Assembly: GCA_000803105.1 (NCBI GenBank)
Contig: JTDA01000018.1
Span: 1 to 64,000 of the forward strand
Length of the DNA: 64,000 nt
From: Coprobacter secundus
Lineage (GTDB): Bacteria; Bacteroidota; Bacteroidia; Bacteroidales; Coprobacteraceae
Direction: 5' to 3'
In this document: piece by piece, positions 22,693 to 32,462 of the stretch
Layout of the letters: every line of letters begins with the position of its first letter
Numbering within the stretch: position 1 is the first letter of the stretch
Program-made: the position numbers and the translations under genes
Notes under the pieces: model-generated
The model's input: the letters and a program-made list of their open reading frames with translations, nothing else
Databases searched by the model: none
Told to the model about the DNA's origin: nothing

Positions 22693-24675
22693 ATGAAGAG
22701 ATTTTATTTTGCCATAATCATATTTCTTCTTTGCACCGTCTCTATTTCTGCAAAGAAAAAGAATAATGGTCCCGACCCGTATGCGTGGCGTAATACCCAG
22801 CCTTTAGGAAATCGCTACCGTGTACCTGTTGATACATTGATGTTGAATTATTATAGCACAGATCTTCCGACATCATACTCAACGGCTTATGGATACACTG
22901 GTAACTTAGGAGGTCCGGGATTATCTAAAATATTTTTTGAACGTCCAGAAATGCCTCAGTTTATATTTAAAGAACCATATAGCCATTGGATCAAAACTCC
23001 AGCAAACTTTGATTTTTACAATTCCCGTATACCTATCACTTTCCTATCTTACCTTTCCGGAGGTTCAAAAACAAATAAACAGGAAGATTTAAGAGCTACT
23101 TTTTCAGGTAATGTCAATAAGCAATTGGCTTTTGGTGCAAGCATGGATTATGTCTTGTCTCGAGGTCATTATCAAAGCTTAGCTACTAAAGATTTTAGCT
23201 GGCAATTATTCGGGAGTTATATAGGCGAGAAATATGAGTTACAAATATTATTTAATACTCTAAATTTTGTAAATCAAGAAAACGGAGGAATAACCGATGA
23301 TAATGAGATTTTGCATCCAGAAAATTTAGCAGGCGGACAAACGTTAGATTCGAAAAGTGTAAATGTGAATCTAACAGATGCATACAATCGTGTAAGAGGG
23401 AAAAATTATTATGCAACACAAAGATATAAATTGGGCTTTTATAGAACGGAAGAACGAGATACATCCAAGGTTGAGATTTTTGTCCCGGTCACCAGTTTTA
23501 TCCACACTATAGAATATAATGATAATATGCGTCGGTTTGTCAACAATGATGCAAGTGAAGGAGCTAAATATTTCAAAAATACATATTTAAATAATAATCG
23601 CACAAATGATTCTACATCATATTGGTCATTAAAAAATACTTTTGGCGTATCTTTGTTAGAGGGATTTAATAAGTATGCAAAGATGGGGTTAGCGGCCTAT
23701 CTGACATACGAGGTACGAAGATTTAAACTTATGGCAGATACTATACCTATTGATTATATATCTAAGCCTGAGGTCCCTTCTTTGACCGGAGACTCTTATA
23801 GGTATTCTTATGCGAGAAATAGTCAATATTATACAGATAATATATTGTGGGTAGGTGCAGAAGTTTCGAAACAGCAAGGTAAAGTTTTGACTTATTACGC
23901 AAAAGGACAGCTTGGATTGACTGGACCAGAGGCCGGTTCTCTAGACATTGATGGACATATCAATACACGCTTTCCAATATTCAAAGATACAGTCCAGTTA
24001 CGAGCATACGGCTTTTTTAAAAATACGGAGCCAGCTTTTTATTATAAACATTACGTATCTAACCATTTTGTATGGGATAATAGTAATTTTGGGAAAATTA
24101 GGAGATTCCGTGTTGGGGGAGAATTTTCTGTGCCTCGATGGGGTACTCGCCTGAATGTGGGAGTAGAGAATATTCAAAACTATGTTTATTTTGGAAATGA
24201 TTGTTTGCCTAAACAAGAAAGCAGTATATTGCAAGTATTTAGTGCGACATTGCAACAAGATTTTCACTTTGGGCCATTTAATCTGGATAACCAACTGGTA
24301 TATCAAAAATCAAGTAAATCTTCTGTAATACCTCTTCCTGATTTCAGTGTATATAGTAATTTGTATTTTTTATTTCGAATAGCAAAAGTTTTACATGTGC
24401 AATTGGGCGCAGATTTCAGGTATTATACAAAATATTACGGAGAAGCATACGAACCAGCTATATTATCATTTCATACCCAAAATGATGTGAAAATTGGAGG
24501 ATATCCTCTCATGAATGCCTACATAAATATGAAATTGAAGCAAACACGTTTTTATGTTATGTATTCTCATGCGAACCAAGGTTTGTTCGGGGGGAAAAAC
24601 TCGTTTACACTACCCCATTATCCATTACCTCCATCGATGCTTCAGATAGGGATTTCTATTGACTTTGCCAACTAA
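22693..24675 (+). CDS. Putative porin, Porin_10-like outer-membrane barrel
   Basis: 660 residues with signal peptide (ending SISAKK). After a short linker (DPYAWRNTQPLGNRY) the protein is made of repeated amphipathic strands with Tyr/Phe girdles, and it ends in IGISIDFAN. Length and the FYNSRIPITFLSYLSGGSKT region fit the Bacteroidetes putative porin family (PF14121, from memory). Likely channel or structural barrel in the outer membrane. The solute-binding gene follows 11 bases downstream, which suggests co-transcription. Confidence 0.75.
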   Translation: MKRFYFAIIIFLLCTVSISAKKKNNGPDPYAWRNTQPLGNRYRVPVDTLMLNYYSTDLPTSYSTAYGYTGNLGGPGLSKIFFERPEMPQFIFKEPYSHWIKTPANFDFYNSRIPITFLSYLSGGSKTNKQEDLRATFSGNVNKQLAFGASMDYVLSRGHYQSLATKDFSWQLFGSYIGEKYELQILFNTLNFVNQENGGITDDNEILHPENLAGGQTLDSKSVNVNLTDAYNRVRGKNYYATQRYKLGFYRTEERDTSKVEIFVPVTSFIHTIEYNDNMRRFVNNDASEGAKYFKNTYLNNNRTNDSTSYWSLKNTFGVSLLEGFNKYAKMGLAAYLTYEVRRFKLMADTIPIDYISKPEVPSLTGDSYRYSYARNSQYYTDNILWVGAEVSKQQGKVLTYYAKGQLGLTGPEAGSLDIDGHINTRFPIFKDTVQLRAYGFFKNTEPAFYYKHYVSNHFVWDNSNFGKIRRFRVGGEFSVPRWGTRLNVGVENIQNYVYFGNDCLPKQESSILQVFSATLQQDFHFGPFNLDNQLVYQKSSKSSVIPLPDFSVYSNLYFLFRIAKVLHVQLGADFRYYTKYYGEAYEPAILSFHTQNDVKIGGYPLMNAYINMKLKQTRFYVMYSHANQGLFGGKNSFTLPHYPLPPSMLQIGISIDFAN

Positions 24676-24686
24676 AATTTCAAGAT

Positions 24687-25517
24687 ATGCGGTTTGTATA
24701 TGGAAAGCGAATGGTTATGTATTTATCACTTCTGATAATTTGTTTGATTATTATGTTTATATTACGTAATAATTTAAAATCAGAAACTTCCCAAATTCGT
24801 GATTATCCGGAAATTTTAAAAGAAGATACTTTACGTATTGTAACAGATTATAATCCTCTGAGTTATTATGTAACACAGGATAGTATTATCGGATTTGACT
24901 ATGAATTGGCCAATCTGATTAGTAAACGTAGTGGACTTGCCGTACTTGTTTTCCCGGAAGTAAGTCTTAGTAAAAGTTTGCAGGGTTTGAATAAAAATGT
25001 ATATGATATTGTCGGAAGAACTTTGCCCGTGACTACAGAAAGCAAACAAGAATACAATTTTACTGAAACTATATTATTGAATAAACAAGTATTGATACAG
25101 AGAAAACCTGAATTTAATAATAATACAAAACCTATTCGCAATCAACTTGATTTGGCTCGTAAAACACTTTATATTATAAGTGATGCTCCGACTCGTTACC
25201 GTATCGAAAATCTTGCTCATGAAATCGGTGATACGATATATGTAAAAGAGGAAACAAAATATGGTGCCGAACAGCTGGTCATAATGGTTGCTAAGGGTGA
25301 TATCGAATTTGCTGTGATAAATGAAAATATCGCTCAACAGATGGCGTCAGAATTTCCAGAGATTGATTACCAGACAGATATAAGTTTTACTCAATTCCAA
25401 TCTTGGGCTTTAAGAAAAACTTCCCCTGTTTTACTTGATAGTCTGAATGTATGGTTGAAAGATATAAAAGAAAGTGCGGAATTCCAGATTCTGACTAAGA
25501 AATACTTTGGAAAATAA
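24687..25517 (+). CDS. Membrane-anchored solute-binding protein (SBP_bac_3 type)
   Basis: 276 residues. An N-terminal hydrophobic helix (about 10-27) is followed by the family 3 binding fold: LRIVTDYNPLSYYV, then GFDYELANLISKRSG, DIVGRTLPVT and a C-terminal LNVWLKDIKESAEFQILTKKYFG. This is the amino-acid-binding domain that also forms the N-terminal half of MltF transglycosylases; no lytic domain is present here. With no ABC permease nearby it may be a sensor or regulator of cell-wall metabolism. Confidence 0.8.
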   Translation: MRFVYGKRMVMYLSLLIICLIIMFILRNNLKSETSQIRDYPEILKEDTLRIVTDYNPLSYYVTQDSIIGFDYELANLISKRSGLAVLVFPEVSLSKSLQGLNKNVYDIVGRTLPVTTESKQEYNFTETILLNKQVLIQRKPEFNNNTKPIRNQLDLARKTLYIISDAPTRYRIENLAHEIGDTIYVKEETKYGAEQLVIMVAKGDIEFAVINENIAQQMASEFPEIDYQTDISFTQFQSWALRKTSPVLLDSLNVWLKDIKESAEFQILTKKYFGK

Positions 25518-25524
25518 CTTCTGT

Positions 25525-25557
25525 AATACTTTTCATCACTTTTTGTCAAAAAGTATT
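25525..25557. terminator. Convergent terminator
   Basis: AATACTTTT and AAAAAGTATT pair across a 14-base loop between the stop codons of 25517 (plus) and 25556 (minus); it overlaps the latter stop. Confidence 0.6.
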
Positions 25558-26242
25558 ATTCTTGTTTTTCAATAATATTTTCGAATGTTTTCCATAAATT
25601 ATTTTCAGGAACTGGTGCTGTAATATTTATTATTTTCTTGGATACAGGATGAATAAAGCTTATACACCGGGCATGTAAAGATATTCCTCCATCTGGATTG
25701 GAACGATTAAATCCATATTTCAAATCGCCTTTTATAGGAGAACCTATTTTTGCCAATTGGCATCGTATTTGATGATGTCTACCGGTTTTAAGATCAACTT
25801 CAAGCAAATAGTAATTATTGCTTTGAGCAATAACCTTATACGACAAAGTTGCTTCTTTCGATTTAGGTTTCATTGATTCATATGCAATAGATTTATTCTG
25901 CTTTTCATTTCTTATTAGATAATGTGTCAATGTTGCTTCTTTTTCTTTAGGACAACTTTTTACGATTGCCCAATATGTTTTTTTAACTTCACCGTCACGA
26001 AACATATTATTTAATCGAGTAAGAGCTTTACTGGTTTTTGCAAATACGACAATTCCACTTACCGGACGATCAAGGCGGTGTGCTACACCGATAAATACAT
26101 TTCCAGGTTTACCATATTTCTCTTTCAACCATAATTTTAAAGATTCGGAGAGCGGTATATCCCCAGTTTTATCACCTTGTACTATTTCAGAAGAGGTTTT
26201 ATTTACAACAATAATATGATTGTCTTCGTATATTACATCCAT
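25556..26242 (-). CDS. RluA-family pseudouridine synthase
   Basis: 228 residues, short because no S4 RNA-binding domain precedes the catalytic domain. It starts with the family pattern MDVIYEDNHIIVVNK. The catalytic motif is HRLDRPVSGIVVFAKT near residue 57, with the Asp of RLD as nucleophile, then TGRHHQIRCQLA. It isomerises uridine in rRNA or tRNA; the exact site cannot be predicted. It lies downstream of fabG with a terminator between. Confidence 0.9.
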   Translation of the reverse strand: MDVIYEDNHIIVVNKTSSEIVQGDKTGDIPLSESLKLWLKEKYGKPGNVFIGVAHRLDRPVSGIVVFAKTSKALTRLNNMFRDGEVKKTYWAIVKSCPKEKEATLTHYLIRNEKQNKSIAYESMKPKSKEATLSYKVIAQSNNYYLLEVDLKTGRHHQIRCQLAKIGSPIKGDLKYGFNRSNPDGGISLHARCISFIHPVSKKIINITAPVPENNLWKTFENIIEKQE

Positions 26243-26281
26243 ATTGATATTTTTTCTGTTTCCATTGCAAAGGTAATAATA

Positions 26282-26312
26282 AAAAGCACCTGAACTTAAT
26301 GTTCAGATGCTT
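26282..26312 (-). terminator. Terminator after fabG
   Basis: AAAGCACCTGAAC pairs with GTTCAGATGCTTT (one mismatch) around a 5-base loop, 23 bases after the fabG stop. Confidence 0.65.
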
Positions 26313-26335
26313 TATCTTCAGTACATATTTTCCCA

Positions 26336-27082
26336 TTACATATTCATTCCACCACAACAGTGAATTACTTGTCCACTTACATACGAAGATAGATCTGAGG
26401 CAAGGAATGTACATACATTCGCTACATCTTCTGGAGTACCTCCACGACGCAATGGAATTTGTTTTGCCCATTCGGCTTTTACTTCATCAGAGAGTGCTGC
26501 AGTCATATCGGTTATGATAAATCCTGGAGCAATAGCATTCGCACGTATACCTCGAGAACCTAATTCTTTGGCAATAGACTTAGCCAAGCCTATCATCCCA
26601 GCTTTAGATGCAGAGTAATTACACTGCCCAGCATTCCCTGATACACCAACGACAGAAGCCATATTGATTATACTTCCAGAACGTTGTCTCATCATAACCG
26701 GAGTTACTGCATGGATAAAATTGAATGCTGACTTCAAGTTCACATTGATGACCATGTCCCATTGGGCCTCTGTCATGCGCATCATCAATCCATCACGAGT
26801 AATACCTGCATTATTTACCAGAATATCAATACGCCCAAAATCTTTTGCAATTTCCTCCACTACCTTATGTGTATCTTCGAAATTAGCCGCATTCGAAGCA
26901 TAACCTTTGACTTTTACCCCCATTGCAGCAATTTCTTTTTCTGTAGCCTTTGCATTATCATCGATTGCCAAATCTGTAAAAGCAACATTTGCTCCTTCAC
27001 TTGCAAATTTAATTGCAATAGCCTTACCGATACCACGGGCTGCCCCTGTAATAACGGCAACTTTTCCTTCTAATAATTTCAT
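26336..27082 (-). CDS. fabG: 3-oxoacyl-[acyl-carrier-protein] reductase
   Basis: 248 residues, full length for the short-chain dehydrogenase family. NADP-binding TGAARGIGKAIA near the N-terminus, NNAG at about 90, catalytic Ser in INMASVVGVSG and Tyr-x-x-x-Lys in CNYSASKAGM. C-terminus ends in the typical VSGQVIHCCGGMNM. It reduces 3-oxoacyl-ACP in fatty acid elongation. It is 35 bases downstream of the FabH-like gene, and a TetR gene precedes both, so the three form a likely operon. Confidence 0.9.
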   Translation of the reverse strand: MKLLEGKVAVITGAARGIGKAIAIKFASEGANVAFTDLAIDDNAKATEKEIAAMGVKVKGYASNAANFEDTHKVVEEIAKDFGRIDILVNNAGITRDGLMMRMTEAQWDMVINVNLKSAFNFIHAVTPVMMRQRSGSIINMASVVGVSGNAGQCNYSASKAGMIGLAKSIAKELGSRGIRANAIAPGFIITDMTAALSDEVKAEWAKQIPLRRGGTPEDVANVCTFLASDLSSYVSGQVIHCCGGMNM

Positions 27083-27117
27083 ATTTTTTATATTAAACTA
27101 AAACATTAATCTGCGAA

Positions 27118-28062
27118 TTAAATTTTGACCAAGAATCCTCCGCTGGAATACCCCCCACCAAAAACAGTAAGCCCGATAAGATCTCCTTTTTTCAGTTCGT
27201 GAATATGTTGTGCCAATACCAACATTGCACTGGCTGATCCAGTATTACCCAATTCCTGGATATTATTTAGGAATTTATTCATATCTAAATTTAACTGATG
27301 AGCAACATTTGCTACAATCCTCATATTTGCCTGATGACAAATGATATATTTAAGATCAGGTATAGAAATATTGTTTTTATTGGTCAAATGCTCTAAAACC
27401 TCAATCATGTATTTGCATGCATGTATAAATACATCTCTCCCTTCCGGCATGGTAATCCCGTCTTCTTTGGGACGCAAGTGCACACCATCTGGACCTTTCC
27501 CTATATGGCCGAGTCCTCTAGTATATACATCTAAAATTTGAGATTCATCTTCATTTTGTTTTTCTTTTGATACAAATAAAGCTACTGCAGCATCACCCCA
27601 TAAATGTCCGCATTTAGGGTCAGATTCATTGCTGTAATAAGTATTATGCTCCGAACATATAATCAAAGCTTTCGAGGCTTTGTTCATTGCAAAATATCCT
27701 TCGACCACTTCCAAACCATTTGCAAAAGAAGAACAAGCAGAGGAAAGATACATTGCCTTAGCATTCTCTATTTTAAATTCTCTTTGAACCAAATGAGCCA
27801 AAGTCGCAACTGTGTCTCTGGGAGAATAACAAGCAGATACAATAAGATCTACATCTTCTATCGGATAAGGTAATTGCTGCATTGCATTCTTTACAGCGTT
27901 TATACCCATTGTCTCAGCATTTTCTCCATTTTCTGCTTTTGATCGGGTCTGTATTCCTGTACGTTGCAATATCCATTCACTTGTCAACCCATTTATTTCA
28001 AAAAAATGATCATTCGACACTCTCCCTTCTGGGATAAAATATCCGGTAGCATTAATAAACAT
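27118..28062 (-). CDS. 3-oxoacyl-ACP synthase III (FabH-like)
   Basis: 314 residues. KAS III triad: Cys in YLSSACSSFANG near residue 110, His in IICHQANMRI, Asn in LGNTGSASAML. The N-terminus contains the ERTGI-like segment LQRTGIQTRS. FabH condenses an acyl-CoA with malonyl-ACP to start fatty acid synthesis. Active-site surroundings (ACSSF instead of the more usual ACAG/ACAAF) may indicate a specialised acyl primer. Together with FabG and a TetR regulator it may belong to a secondary lipid pathway, not the main FAS cluster. Confidence 0.85.
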   Translation of the reverse strand: MFINATGYFIPEGRVSNDHFFEINGLTSEWILQRTGIQTRSKAENGENAETMGINAVKNAMQQLPYPIEDVDLIVSACYSPRDTVATLAHLVQREFKIENAKAMYLSSACSSFANGLEVVEGYFAMNKASKALIICSEHNTYYSNESDPKCGHLWGDAAVALFVSKEKQNEDESQILDVYTRGLGHIGKGPDGVHLRPKEDGITMPEGRDVFIHACKYMIEVLEHLTNKNNISIPDLKYIICHQANMRIVANVAHQLNLDMNKFLNNIQELGNTGSASAMLVLAQHIHELKKGDLIGLTVFGGGYSSGGFLVKI

Positions 28063-28080
28063 AAAATCTGTCTTAAATTA

Positions 28081-28659
28081 TTATTTTTTAATTCCGTACA
28101 AAATAAAATCCGTTATATACTCTTTTAAACGAAAACGTTCTATTCCTAAATCTGAGAAATTATCCCTAATGTAAGGAACATCTAGCCCTTTGAGAGAATA
28201 ATGTAATACGTTAGCTATTGCTGTGACATTGAATATCCGGAACACACCGGTATTAATACCCTCTTGTAATATTTTCTTTAACAGTTCCACTTCTTGCAAA
28301 TCTATATTTTTACGAGCTTGCTCTACTTTCCAGATGTCTCTAAAAAATTCAGCCCGTAAAGAACCGTTCCTGATTACAGTTTCTTTTATCGCATCAAGTC
28401 TGGTTGTAATATATCCCATTAATTTTTCTTCAGGAGGGAGGTCTTTATTGGCCATATTGGTCAACCGTTGCAACAGGTGTTGCAATTCAGTTTCAATTAC
28501 AGCTCTGTATATTTCGTTCTTATTTTTAAAATAAGTGTATAATGTGCGCCGACCTTTTTGAGATGCCACTGCAATATCGTTCATGGTCGTATTCTCGACG
28601 CCCGACTTTGCAAATAATTGTCTTGCGACATCTACAAGTATTTCTCGTGTTTTAGACAT
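28081..28659 (-). CDS. TetR/AcrR-family regulator
   Basis: 192 residues with helix-turn-helix in the first 50 (LFAKSGVENTTMNDIAVASQ, then GRRTLYTYFKNKNEIY). First gene of the unit TetR-FabH-FabG, with 18 bases to the next start. It probably senses an acyl-CoA or lipid and controls its own operon; no palindromic operator was identified in the 190-base gap upstream. Confidence 0.85.
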   Translation of the reverse strand: MSKTREILVDVARQLFAKSGVENTTMNDIAVASQKGRRTLYTYFKNKNEIYRAVIETELQHLLQRLTNMANKDLPPEEKLMGYITTRLDAIKETVIRNGSLRAEFFRDIWKVEQARKNIDLQEVELLKKILQEGINTGVFRIFNVTAIANVLHYSLKGLDVPYIRDNFSDLGIERFRLKEYITDFILYGIKK

Positions 28660-28852
28660 TTCTGTGTATCAATTGCACATTTAATAAAAAACTGCGCAAA
28701 AGTAATTATTTTCTTTCAATACACAATATTGATAATATCATATCTTTATCCTACCATACAAATCAACCATATTTTACGAATTATTTACCAATTGAAGTTG
28801 TAATTTTGCAATATAACTCTTATAAAGATTATCTCCAATCTGTGTATTTATC

Positions 28853-29818
28853 CTATTTATTTGAGATTTGCAAATAGTTTTTTATTCGTAAAGATACATT
28901 CTGTTCTAATTGTGTTCGGTAAAATAATAATTCTTGTAAATGGAAATTCCCAGGTTTGAATAATTTACTTAAAGAAGGTAGAAAATATTTTTGTTTATCT
29001 AATCCCTCTACTAAAAGTACATGATGTAAAGTATCTATTTTTACAGAAACCGAGTCATTCAATTGTCCTGATATGGTATCTGTCCTCCAATTTGTCGGGT
29101 TGATACAAATACCGTTAGGTGATAGTGCTGTACATAGTGCTTCGACCGAGGAAACGGAATTATAGCAAATTATAACACCTGTATCCATTGAATCACGTGC
29201 AGCCTTTAAAGTTGGGTACTGCAATAGTTCTTCAGGTGTAATTTTATAACCTATAACATAAGCAGCTACCAGCTGGGAACATACACTATCTGGCAATGTC
29301 TTAATTAATTCTACTACAGCTTTGGCACCTTGACTGAATCCTGCCAGAATAAAAGGACGTTTATGGTTCATTAGGGTAAGGTAATAATAAAATGCATTTT
29401 TTATATCATTCATAGCATAAGTAAAACGATGCTCTATAATACTGTCTCCATTCATCCAAGATTCCAGTGTAATTTGCCGATAATAAGGTGCATAAAAGTT
29501 ATCTGTTTTAGCAAAGATGTCTTGAGCTAATTTTAGTGACGGAAGGAGTGCATTACGCTGTTTTTCACAATGAACATCAGCATAGTGCATAATATTTCCA
29601 GAAGCATTGTACCAGTCCCACACACAAGTAGGTGCAATATAGAACACATCAACTTTACTTCCATTATATATTGTTTGATACCAACTATCGGCTGATGAAT
29701 AATCCGGCTCTTCGGGAAGTCGGTCTTTAACTTGCGCACTGGCTATATTAGACATATTTGTCCAACTAACACAAGCTAAACCGAATGCAATAATTTTGAA
29801 TACTTTCTTTTGTTTCAT
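28853..29818 (-). CDS. DUF3089 alpha/beta-hydrolase-like secreted protein
   Basis: 321 residues with signal peptide (cleavage near ASAQ). DUF3089 pattern: KVDVFYIAPTCVWDW at the start of the fold, DIKNAFYYYL, and the nucleophile elbow ILAGFSQGAKAVVEL near residue 172 with Ser in GFSQG. The late HHVLLVEG segment could supply the His. Probably an esterase or lipase in the periplasm; substrate unknown. Confidence 0.8.
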   Translation of the reverse strand: MKQKKVFKIIAFGLACVSWTNMSNIASAQVKDRLPEEPDYSSADSWYQTIYNGSKVDVFYIAPTCVWDWYNASGNIMHYADVHCEKQRNALLPSLKLAQDIFAKTDNFYAPYYRQITLESWMNGDSIIEHRFTYAMNDIKNAFYYYLTLMNHKRPFILAGFSQGAKAVVELIKTLPDSVCSQLVAAYVIGYKITPEELLQYPTLKAARDSMDTGVIICYNSVSSVEALCTALSPNGICINPTNWRTDTISGQLNDSVSVKIDTLHHVLLVEGLDKQKYFLPSLSKLFKPGNFHLQELLFYRTQLEQNVSLRIKNYLQISNK

Positions 29819-30026
29819 CTATTTTCCATAATTTTTAAATTTCTCTTTTGCTGTAAAAATAATATTTTAAATATACGATTTACTATGCACTACAAATATA
29901 TGATGTATCTATGATACTTTTTTGTTTGTTTTCTCTGAATTCATTCAGATTAATATCTAATTTTTACGATGCTTTTATTGGATAGTTTCGATGAGTTTAT
30001 TTATATTTGATTTAAAAAGGTTTGTT

Positions 30027-30794
30027 ATGATATTCTACTTTTCAGGAACAGGAAATTCTAAATATGTAGCCAAAGAAATAGCGACTTATTTGAATTTGCA
30101 GTTATTTTCCATAGCAGAAGAACTTAAAGATAATAAATTACACAAATATGGACTTACTCAAGACTCTGTTCTAGGATTTGTTTTTCCCGTATATTCTTGG
30201 GGAGTACCAGCCATAGTACTCAATTTCATCAAGAAATCCCAATTCAGTAATTATAAAAATCAATATGTATTTTTTGTTTGTACTTGTGGGGATGATACCG
30301 GATTAACACCTAATCAGGTTCGTCAGGCTTTGTCACATAAAGGTATACATTGTAATGCGGGTTTTTCTGTAATCATGCCCAATAATTATATCGTATTTCC
30401 GTATTTTAATGTCGATTCTCCTCATATAGAAAGTCAAAAATTGAAAAATGCTCCGGAGAGAATAAAATACATCAGCCAGATGATTGATGAAAGGAAAAAT
30501 ATTTTTGATTGTCACGAAGGAAATCTTCGCTTTATAAAAAGCCGTATTATAAATCCTTTATTTAATAAATTTTTAATTAAAGACAGTCTCTTTTATGCAA
30601 CGGAAGAATGTATTAGTTGTAAGATTTGCGAGAAGATTTGCCCTATAGATAATATTGTTGTAAATATAAAGCCTCAATGGCAAGGAAAATGTATCCAATG
30701 TTTAGCTTGTTTACATTATTGTCCTACTCGAGCTATTCAATACGGAAATTTAACTCTTAAAAAAGGCCGTTATCATTTCCCTATAAATCGATAG
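30027..30794 (+). CDS. EFR1-family ferredoxin (flavodoxin plus 2[4Fe-4S])
   Basis: 255 residues from the ATG at 30027, where the flavodoxin fold begins (MIFYFSGTGNSKYVAKEIA, FMN phosphate loop); an ATG 12 codons earlier is unlikely. Two ferredoxin clusters at the C-terminus: CISCKICEKICP and CIQCLACLHYCP. It should carry electrons in the cytoplasm between flavin and iron-sulfur partners. No partner enzyme is adjacent. Confidence 0.88.
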   Translation: MIFYFSGTGNSKYVAKEIATYLNLQLFSIAEELKDNKLHKYGLTQDSVLGFVFPVYSWGVPAIVLNFIKKSQFSNYKNQYVFFVCTCGDDTGLTPNQVRQALSHKGIHCNAGFSVIMPNNYIVFPYFNVDSPHIESQKLKNAPERIKYISQMIDERKNIFDCHEGNLRFIKSRIINPLFNKFLIKDSLFYATEECISCKICEKICPIDNIVVNIKPQWQGKCIQCLACLHYCPTRAIQYGNLTLKKGRYHFPINR

Positions 30795-30894
30795 ATTTTT
30801 TTAGAACAGAAGAGAAATATTTTTAAGATAAGAATTTTGTTCCAAAAAGAAGGGTTATATTTGTGTATAATTAAGCACCTAATATATCTTAAGT

Positions 30895-31815
30895 ATGAAT
30901 AGACAATATGTAAAGTTGTTGATATGCGGTTTTATCGTTTTATCGTGTATATCGTGTAACTCTAAAAAATCAGAAAAAAATGTATCATCAAGTTTGGATA
31001 GTGATAGTATTGTTTCTACTGAAACAGATACGGCTATAATAGTTACTTTGGACGATACTTTGACTTTTTCGGTGTATCAGAAAAAAATAGAGGCTCATCT
31101 CAACAATGATACAAAAATGCCCTATTGTGATTTCAATATCAACATGGTCTATCCATCGGGATTTTCCAACAAAGAAAAATTAAAAAAGTTACAAGGAATA
31201 TTTATCGAAAATGTATTAGGTAGTGCCTATGCTCAATTGACTCCAGTGCAGGCAGGGGATTTGTATATGAAAAACTATATCAATGATTATAAGGAAGAAA
31301 TGCAAGAATATATAGACGGTCTGAAAAATAAAGGAGAAAAATTGAAATTAGAAGATGAAAATTGGATGAATTATTCTCTTTATTTGTCAACAAAAAGCCT
31401 TTTTAATAACGATTCTATATGGTGTTATAGCTCAGATTTGTATACTTATACCGGTGGTGCTCATGGTATGTCTGGAACAACTTTTCAGGTTATTGATATG
31501 AAAAATATTCATATCATAACATTGAAAGATATATTTGCAGCTAAGGATAGTACAACACTGACTTCCTTACTGAAAAAACAATTGGCGAAAGATGAAAAAG
31601 TTACTGCAATGCAAGAATTAAAAAATAAGGGATATTGGTTAGAAAATCTGGTCCCCACCGAAAATTTTTATGTCAACGCTGTGGGTCTTACCTGGTTATA
31701 TAATCCGTATGAAATTGCACCATATGCTATGGGAACCACCCAGATTACATTAAGTTATAATCAAATAATGCCATATATTTTACCCAATAGTCCTATCAGA
31801 CGTATATTTCAATAA
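30895..31815 (+). CDS. DUF3298-type lipoprotein (RsiV-like)
   Basis: 306 residues. Lipoprotein signal with lipobox LSCISC. The mature part has the PdaC/DUF4163 region (PYCDFNINMVYPSG) and then the DUF3298 motif YTYTGGAHGMSGTTFQVIDM, ending FNPYEIAPYAMG-like (YNPYEIAPYAMGTTQITL). These domains occur in peptidoglycan deacetylase PdaC and lysozyme-sensing RsiV. Function in the envelope unknown. Followed 8 bases later by rsmG. Confidence 0.8.
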   Translation: MNRQYVKLLICGFIVLSCISCNSKKSEKNVSSSLDSDSIVSTETDTAIIVTLDDTLTFSVYQKKIEAHLNNDTKMPYCDFNINMVYPSGFSNKEKLKKLQGIFIENVLGSAYAQLTPVQAGDLYMKNYINDYKEEMQEYIDGLKNKGEKLKLEDENWMNYSLYLSTKSLFNNDSIWCYSSDLYTYTGGAHGMSGTTFQVIDMKNIHIITLKDIFAAKDSTTLTSLLKKQLAKDEKVTAMQELKNKGYWLENLVPTENFYVNAVGLTWLYNPYEIAPYAMGTTQITLSYNQIMPYILPNSPIRRIFQ

Positions 31816-31823
31816 ATGTATTT

Positions 31824-32444
31824 ATGGAGATTTTAAAAAAATATTTTCCTAATCTGTCACCACAGCAAATACAACAATTTGCTTCATTGTATGCATTATA
31901 TTCAGATTGGAATGCAAAAATCAATGTAATATCCAGAAAAGATATTGAGAACCTTTATATCCATCATGTTTTGCATTCTTTAGGTATAGCCAAAATGATT
32001 TCGTTTACTTCAGAAAGCGAGATAATGGATGTAGGTACTGGGGGGGGATTTCCAGGGATACCTTTAGCCATTTTTTTCCCTGAATGCAAATTTCATTTGT
32101 TAGACCGTATTAGAAAGAAAATAACAGTAGCAACAGAAATCGCAAAAACTATCGGCTTAGAAAACGTATCCTTTCGGCATTGTGGAGTAGAAGAAGAAGC
32201 TCATAAATTTGATTTTGTTGTCAGTAGGGCAGTTATGCCTTTGGGTGACTTACTGAAAATTGTCCGTAAAAACATAAAGCAAGAACAAAAGAATGCATTT
32301 CCAAATGGACTTATTTGTTTGAAAGGAGGCGAGTTGCAAGCAGAAATAGCTCCGGTCAAAAGACGTACGATAGTTTATGACTTAAAGGATTATTTTGATG
32401 AAGAATTTTTTGTGACAAAAAAGATTGTTTATGTACAGATTTAA
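31824..32444 (+). CDS. rsmG: 16S rRNA (guanine-527-N7)-methyltransferase
   Basis: 206 residues, full length. SAM-binding IMDVGTGGGFPGIPLAI, followed by FHLLDRIRKKITV, and the N-terminal WNAKINVISRKD pattern of RsmG/GidB. It methylates N7 of G527 in 16S rRNA. Downstream of a DUF3298 gene and 18 bases upstream of a metallo-beta-lactamase-fold gene in the same direction. Confidence 0.95.
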   Translation: MEILKKYFPNLSPQQIQQFASLYALYSDWNAKINVISRKDIENLYIHHVLHSLGIAKMISFTSESEIMDVGTGGGFPGIPLAIFFPECKFHLLDRIRKKITVATEIAKTIGLENVSFRHCGVEEEAHKFDFVVSRAVMPLGDLLKIVRKNIKQEQKNAFPNGLICLKGGELQAEIAPVKRRTIVYDLKDYFDEEFFVTKKIVYVQI

Positions 32445-32462
32445 TTCAAATAAGTGATCGCT

